NCBI GenBank assembly: GCA_034669525.1
Contig: JAXDNH010000192.1
Coordinates: 1-6,577, forward strand
Length of the DNA: 6,577 bases
Reading direction: 5' to 3'
From: JAFASC01 sp034669525
GTDB taxonomy: Bacteria; Pseudomonadota; Alphaproteobacteria; Rhizobiales; Beijerinckiaceae
The translations under genes were made by a program, and so were the position numbers. Position 1 is the stretch's first letter, and each line of letters starts with the position of its first letter. Below are positions 5,478 through 6,577 of this stretch, in pieces. The notes below the pieces were generated by a model, which was not told the DNA's origin, made no database searches, and worked only from the letters and a program-made list of their open reading frames with translations.

Positions 5478-5508
5478 AACAAAACGGCCGCCGGGACGGG
5501 CGGCCGTT
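5478..5508 (-). terminator. Intrinsic terminator of the DUF4142 gene
   Basis: The perfect 10-bp GC-rich stem AACGGCCGCC (5483-5492) / GGCGGCCGTT (5499-5508) has a 6-base loop. On the minus strand it is followed by a T-rich run (TTTTGTT, complement of 5478-5484), the arrangement of a rho-independent terminator. It sits 20 bases after the stop of the minus-strand DUF4142 gene and 5 bases after the DUF2244 stop. On the plus strand there is no T run, so termination of DUF2244 there would be weaker. Confidence 0.85.
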
Positions 5509-5528
5509 GCACTGAAGCGGGGGGTGGA

Positions 5529-6170
5529 TCAGAGCGCGTTCAGACGCCGCAGATCCGCTTGCAGCCGCGGAATTTCCGCGCGCGCCATCGACCGCAGCGC
5601 CGCATCGTCGCCGCTCGTGGCGTAGGTCTGATAGGCCGCAGTCAGCCGCTGATGAGCGTCAATTTGCTGGCGGAGATATGCACCGTCGAAATCGCGACCG
5701 CGCAGATTCGAAAGCTGGTTCAGCATGGCGAATTGCTCGCCGCTGACCGCAGTGCCGTCCGTAGTCGGCAGAATGCGCTCTCCGAAGGCAGCCAGGCCGC
5801 TGTTGACGGCAATCGCCAGCGGCGTGCCGACGGCGACGCCAGGCGTATAGGCCGAGCGGCCGCTCAACATGGGTTGCGCTACGTCGGCCCAAGCCGTCAT
5901 CGTATTGTGCGTGCGGTTTTCTTCGATGATTGCCTGCCGGGCAAAGCCGCGGATGCCCGGACTCGGCGAGACCTCGATGGCGAGGCGGCTGGACTGATCG
6001 ATGAAGTTGCTGGTCGTGGTGGCCACGGCAATGAAGCGGACGGTCGCCGGCGAGGCGGAGGCGGTATAGCCGGGCGCGAGATAGGTCTGTGCGGTGGCGA
6101 TGGAGGGCAGACCAACGGCGGCAACACTCGTTGCCGTGGCGAGCACGATTGCAGCGATCCTGATTTTCAT
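5529..6170 (-). CDS. Exported DUF4142-like protein
   Basis: This 213-residue protein has a clear Sec signal peptide: the positively charged start MKIRI, a hydrophobic core to about residue 22, and likely cleavage after ATA near residue 27. The mature part fits the DUF4142 helical-bundle family (ferritin-like), with FIDQSSRLAIEVSPSPGIRGFARQAIIEENRTHNTM (about 56-91) and the C-terminal FDGAYLRQQIDAHQRLTAAYQTYATSGDDAALRSMARAEIPRLQADLRRL (161-210). The usual family pattern of paired His/Asp-containing helices is visible, but Asn83-adjacent 'EENRTHN' replaces the more common DDH-like form. The start ATG at 6170 has GGGAG 7 bases upstream. The function of the family is unknown; members are periplasmic and often associated with stress or envelope conditions. 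It stands alone, divergent from the sulfonate-binding protein gene, with its own terminator. Confidence 0.82.
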   Translation of the reverse strand: MKIRIAAIVLATATSVAAVGLPSIATAQTYLAPGYTASASPATVRFIAVATTTSNFIDQSSRLAIEVSPSPGIRGFARQAIIEENRTHNTMTAWADVAQPMLSGRSAYTPGVAVGTPLAIAVNSGLAAFGERILPTTDGTAVSGEQFAMLNQLSNLRGRDFDGAYLRQQIDAHQRLTAAYQTYATSGDDAALRSMARAEIPRLQADLRRLNAL

Positions 6171-6222
6171 GGATTGGCTCCCAGTCTGGTGGCGGCGAGA
6201 ACCAGCGCCAGAACTTAGCAAT

Positions 6223-6248
6223 AACCGCGGGAAAGGCTTAGCGGTTCC
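6223..6248 (-). promoter_or_regulatory. Possible ECF (EcfG-like) promoter of the DUF4142 gene
   Basis: On the minus strand GGAAC (6248-6244) and GGTT (6226-6223) are separated by 17 bases. This resembles the alphaproteobacterial general-stress sigma factor EcfG consensus, GGAAC-N16/17-CGTT. Transcription would start near 6215 and leave a leader of about 45 bases. No good sigma70 promoter was seen on this strand. The match is short and the -10 is imperfect. Confidence 0.33.
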
Positions 6249-6320
6249 GATCAAACAGCAGAGTTCCACGGGAGCAGTCGCGTTGACGAATCACCTATGC
6301 CGACGATCTGACTCGGCGTG

Positions 6321-6338
6321 CGTTTGACATATCGAACG
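6321..6338. promoter_or_regulatory. Imperfect 18-bp palindrome over the -35 of the sulfonate-binding gene
   Basis: CGTT-x-GA-N4-TC-x-AACG is symmetric at 14 of 18 positions and contains the TTGACA hexamer. This is the place and size of a transcription factor site. The regulator is unknown; LysR-type regulators such as CysB/Cbl control sulfonate genes in enterics, but I cannot assign this site to one. Confidence 0.35.
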
Positions 6339-6352
6339 ATGCGTCCCATAAA
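6324..6352 (+). promoter_or_regulatory. Sigma70 promoter of the sulfonate-binding protein gene
   Basis: A consensus TTGACA (6324-6329) and CATAAA (6347-6352; four of six matches) are spaced at the ideal 17 bases. Transcription would start near 6359. GGAGAA at 6368-6373 then supplies the ribosome binding site for the ATG at 6380. Confidence 0.55.
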
Positions 6353-6360
6353 ACGGACGC
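6341..6360. promoter_or_regulatory. Dyad GCGTCC-N8-GGACGC around the -10 element
   Basis: The perfect 6-bp arms at 6341-6346 and 6355-6360 bracket the CATAAA -10 hexamer exactly. A protein bound here would block promoter opening. Alternatively it is a chance GC-rich dyad. It is separate from the palindrome over the -35. Confidence 0.38.
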
Positions 6361-6379
6361 GCTTTCCGGAGAATGTGCC

Positions 6380-6577
6380 ATGCTGCTCAGCCGCCGCTCG
6401 TTTCTTAAATCTACCGTCGCAGCCGCAGGACCCGGCCTGTCCGGAGCAGCAAAAGCAGCACCGAGCGAAATACGCCTCGATTTTGCGACCTACAACCCCT
6501 TGTCGCTGGTCCTCAAGGAGAAGGGCCTTGTCGAGAAGGCGCTGGCGCCGGACGGGATCAATGTTCGCTGGGTCCAG
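6380..6577 (+). CDS. Aliphatic sulfonate ABC transporter substrate-binding protein, N-terminal part (SsuA-like)
   Basis: I translated 66 codons from the ATG at 6380; the gene continues past the right edge. The N-terminus LSRRSFLKS (residues 3-11) matches the twin-arginine consensus SRRxFLK, followed by a short Ala/Gly-rich segment and likely cleavage near AKA-AP (residues 26-28). The mature start EIRLDFATYNPLSLVLKEKG, then LVEKALAPDGINVRWVQ, is typical of SsuA/TauA-like periplasmic binding proteins for aliphatic sulfonates, whose mature length is near 300 residues. The protein would capture an organosulfonate in the periplasm for an ABC permease and ATPase expected downstream. GGAG lies 8 bases upstream of the start. 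Substrate is uncertain: the wider family also binds nitrate, taurine and thiamine-precursor-like ligands. Confidence 0.82.
   Translation, partial: MLLSRRSFLKSTVAAAGPGLSGAAKAAPSEIRLDFATYNPLSLVLKEKGLVEKALAPDGINVRWVQ

Noticed and set aside
5559..6218. 219-codon plus-strand frame opposite the DUF4142 gene
   Set aside because: It is an Arg/Gly/Ala-rich shadow. The minus-strand reading has a signal peptide, ribosome binding site, terminator and family resemblance.

Overview
The window is a GC-rich chromosomal segment that looks alphaproteobacterial, most likely from the order Hyphomicrobiales (the Bradyrhizobium/Rhodopseudomonas/Xanthobacteraceae neighbourhood). This rests on the SecB sequence type, a bacterial Tim44-like protein next to secB, a DUF2244 membrane protein next to nth, a DUF4142 exported protein, and an interspersed palindrome with 'CCTCATCCTGAGGAGC' ends that I remember as common in that order. 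The assignment is by recognition, not by search.

Layout. (1) Positions 1-2288, minus strand: a tightly coupled phenylacetate catabolism operon read paaG > paaI > paaK. It encodes the ring-epoxide isomerase, the rescue thioesterase and the phenylacetate-CoA ligase. paaK runs off the left edge and lacks roughly its last 80 residues. The genes overlap by 4 and 1 bases. (2) 2289-2486: a control region with a probable secB terminator, a 21-bp dyad and a sigma70-like promoter for paaG. (3) 2487-2978, minus: secB, the export chaperone. (4) 3204-3923, plus: a Tim44-like (TimA-type) membrane-anchored protein divergent from secB. (5) 3929-4141: a 213-bp composite palindromic repeat that fills the gap between two convergent genes almost exactly. 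(6) 4148-4927, minus: nth, endonuclease III with its [4Fe-4S] cluster, divergent from (7) 4986-5477, plus: a DUF2244 two-helix membrane protein. (8) 5478-5508: an intrinsic terminator for the following minus-strand gene. (9) 5529-6170, minus: an exported DUF4142 protein. (10) 6380 to the right edge, plus: the first 66 codons of a Tat-exported ABC-transporter substrate-binding protein of the aliphatic sulfonate (SsuA-like) type, behind a good sigma70 promoter flanked by two dyads.

How the parts relate. The paa genes form one pathway module: PaaK makes phenylacetyl-CoA, PaaG isomerises the ring-1,2-epoxide made by the PaaABCDE oxygenase (not in the window), and PaaI hydrolyses dead-end CoA esters. 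SecB and the Tim44-like protein are both plausibly linked to protein export or membrane biogenesis. The remaining genes are single transcription units with no clear shared pathway.

I see no undescribed multi-gene system such as a defence island, prophage, CRISPR array or biosynthetic cluster. The most interesting signals are non-coding: the modular 213-bp palindrome, the dyads on the paa and sulfonate promoters, and a possible terminator/antiterminator arrangement between secB and paaG.
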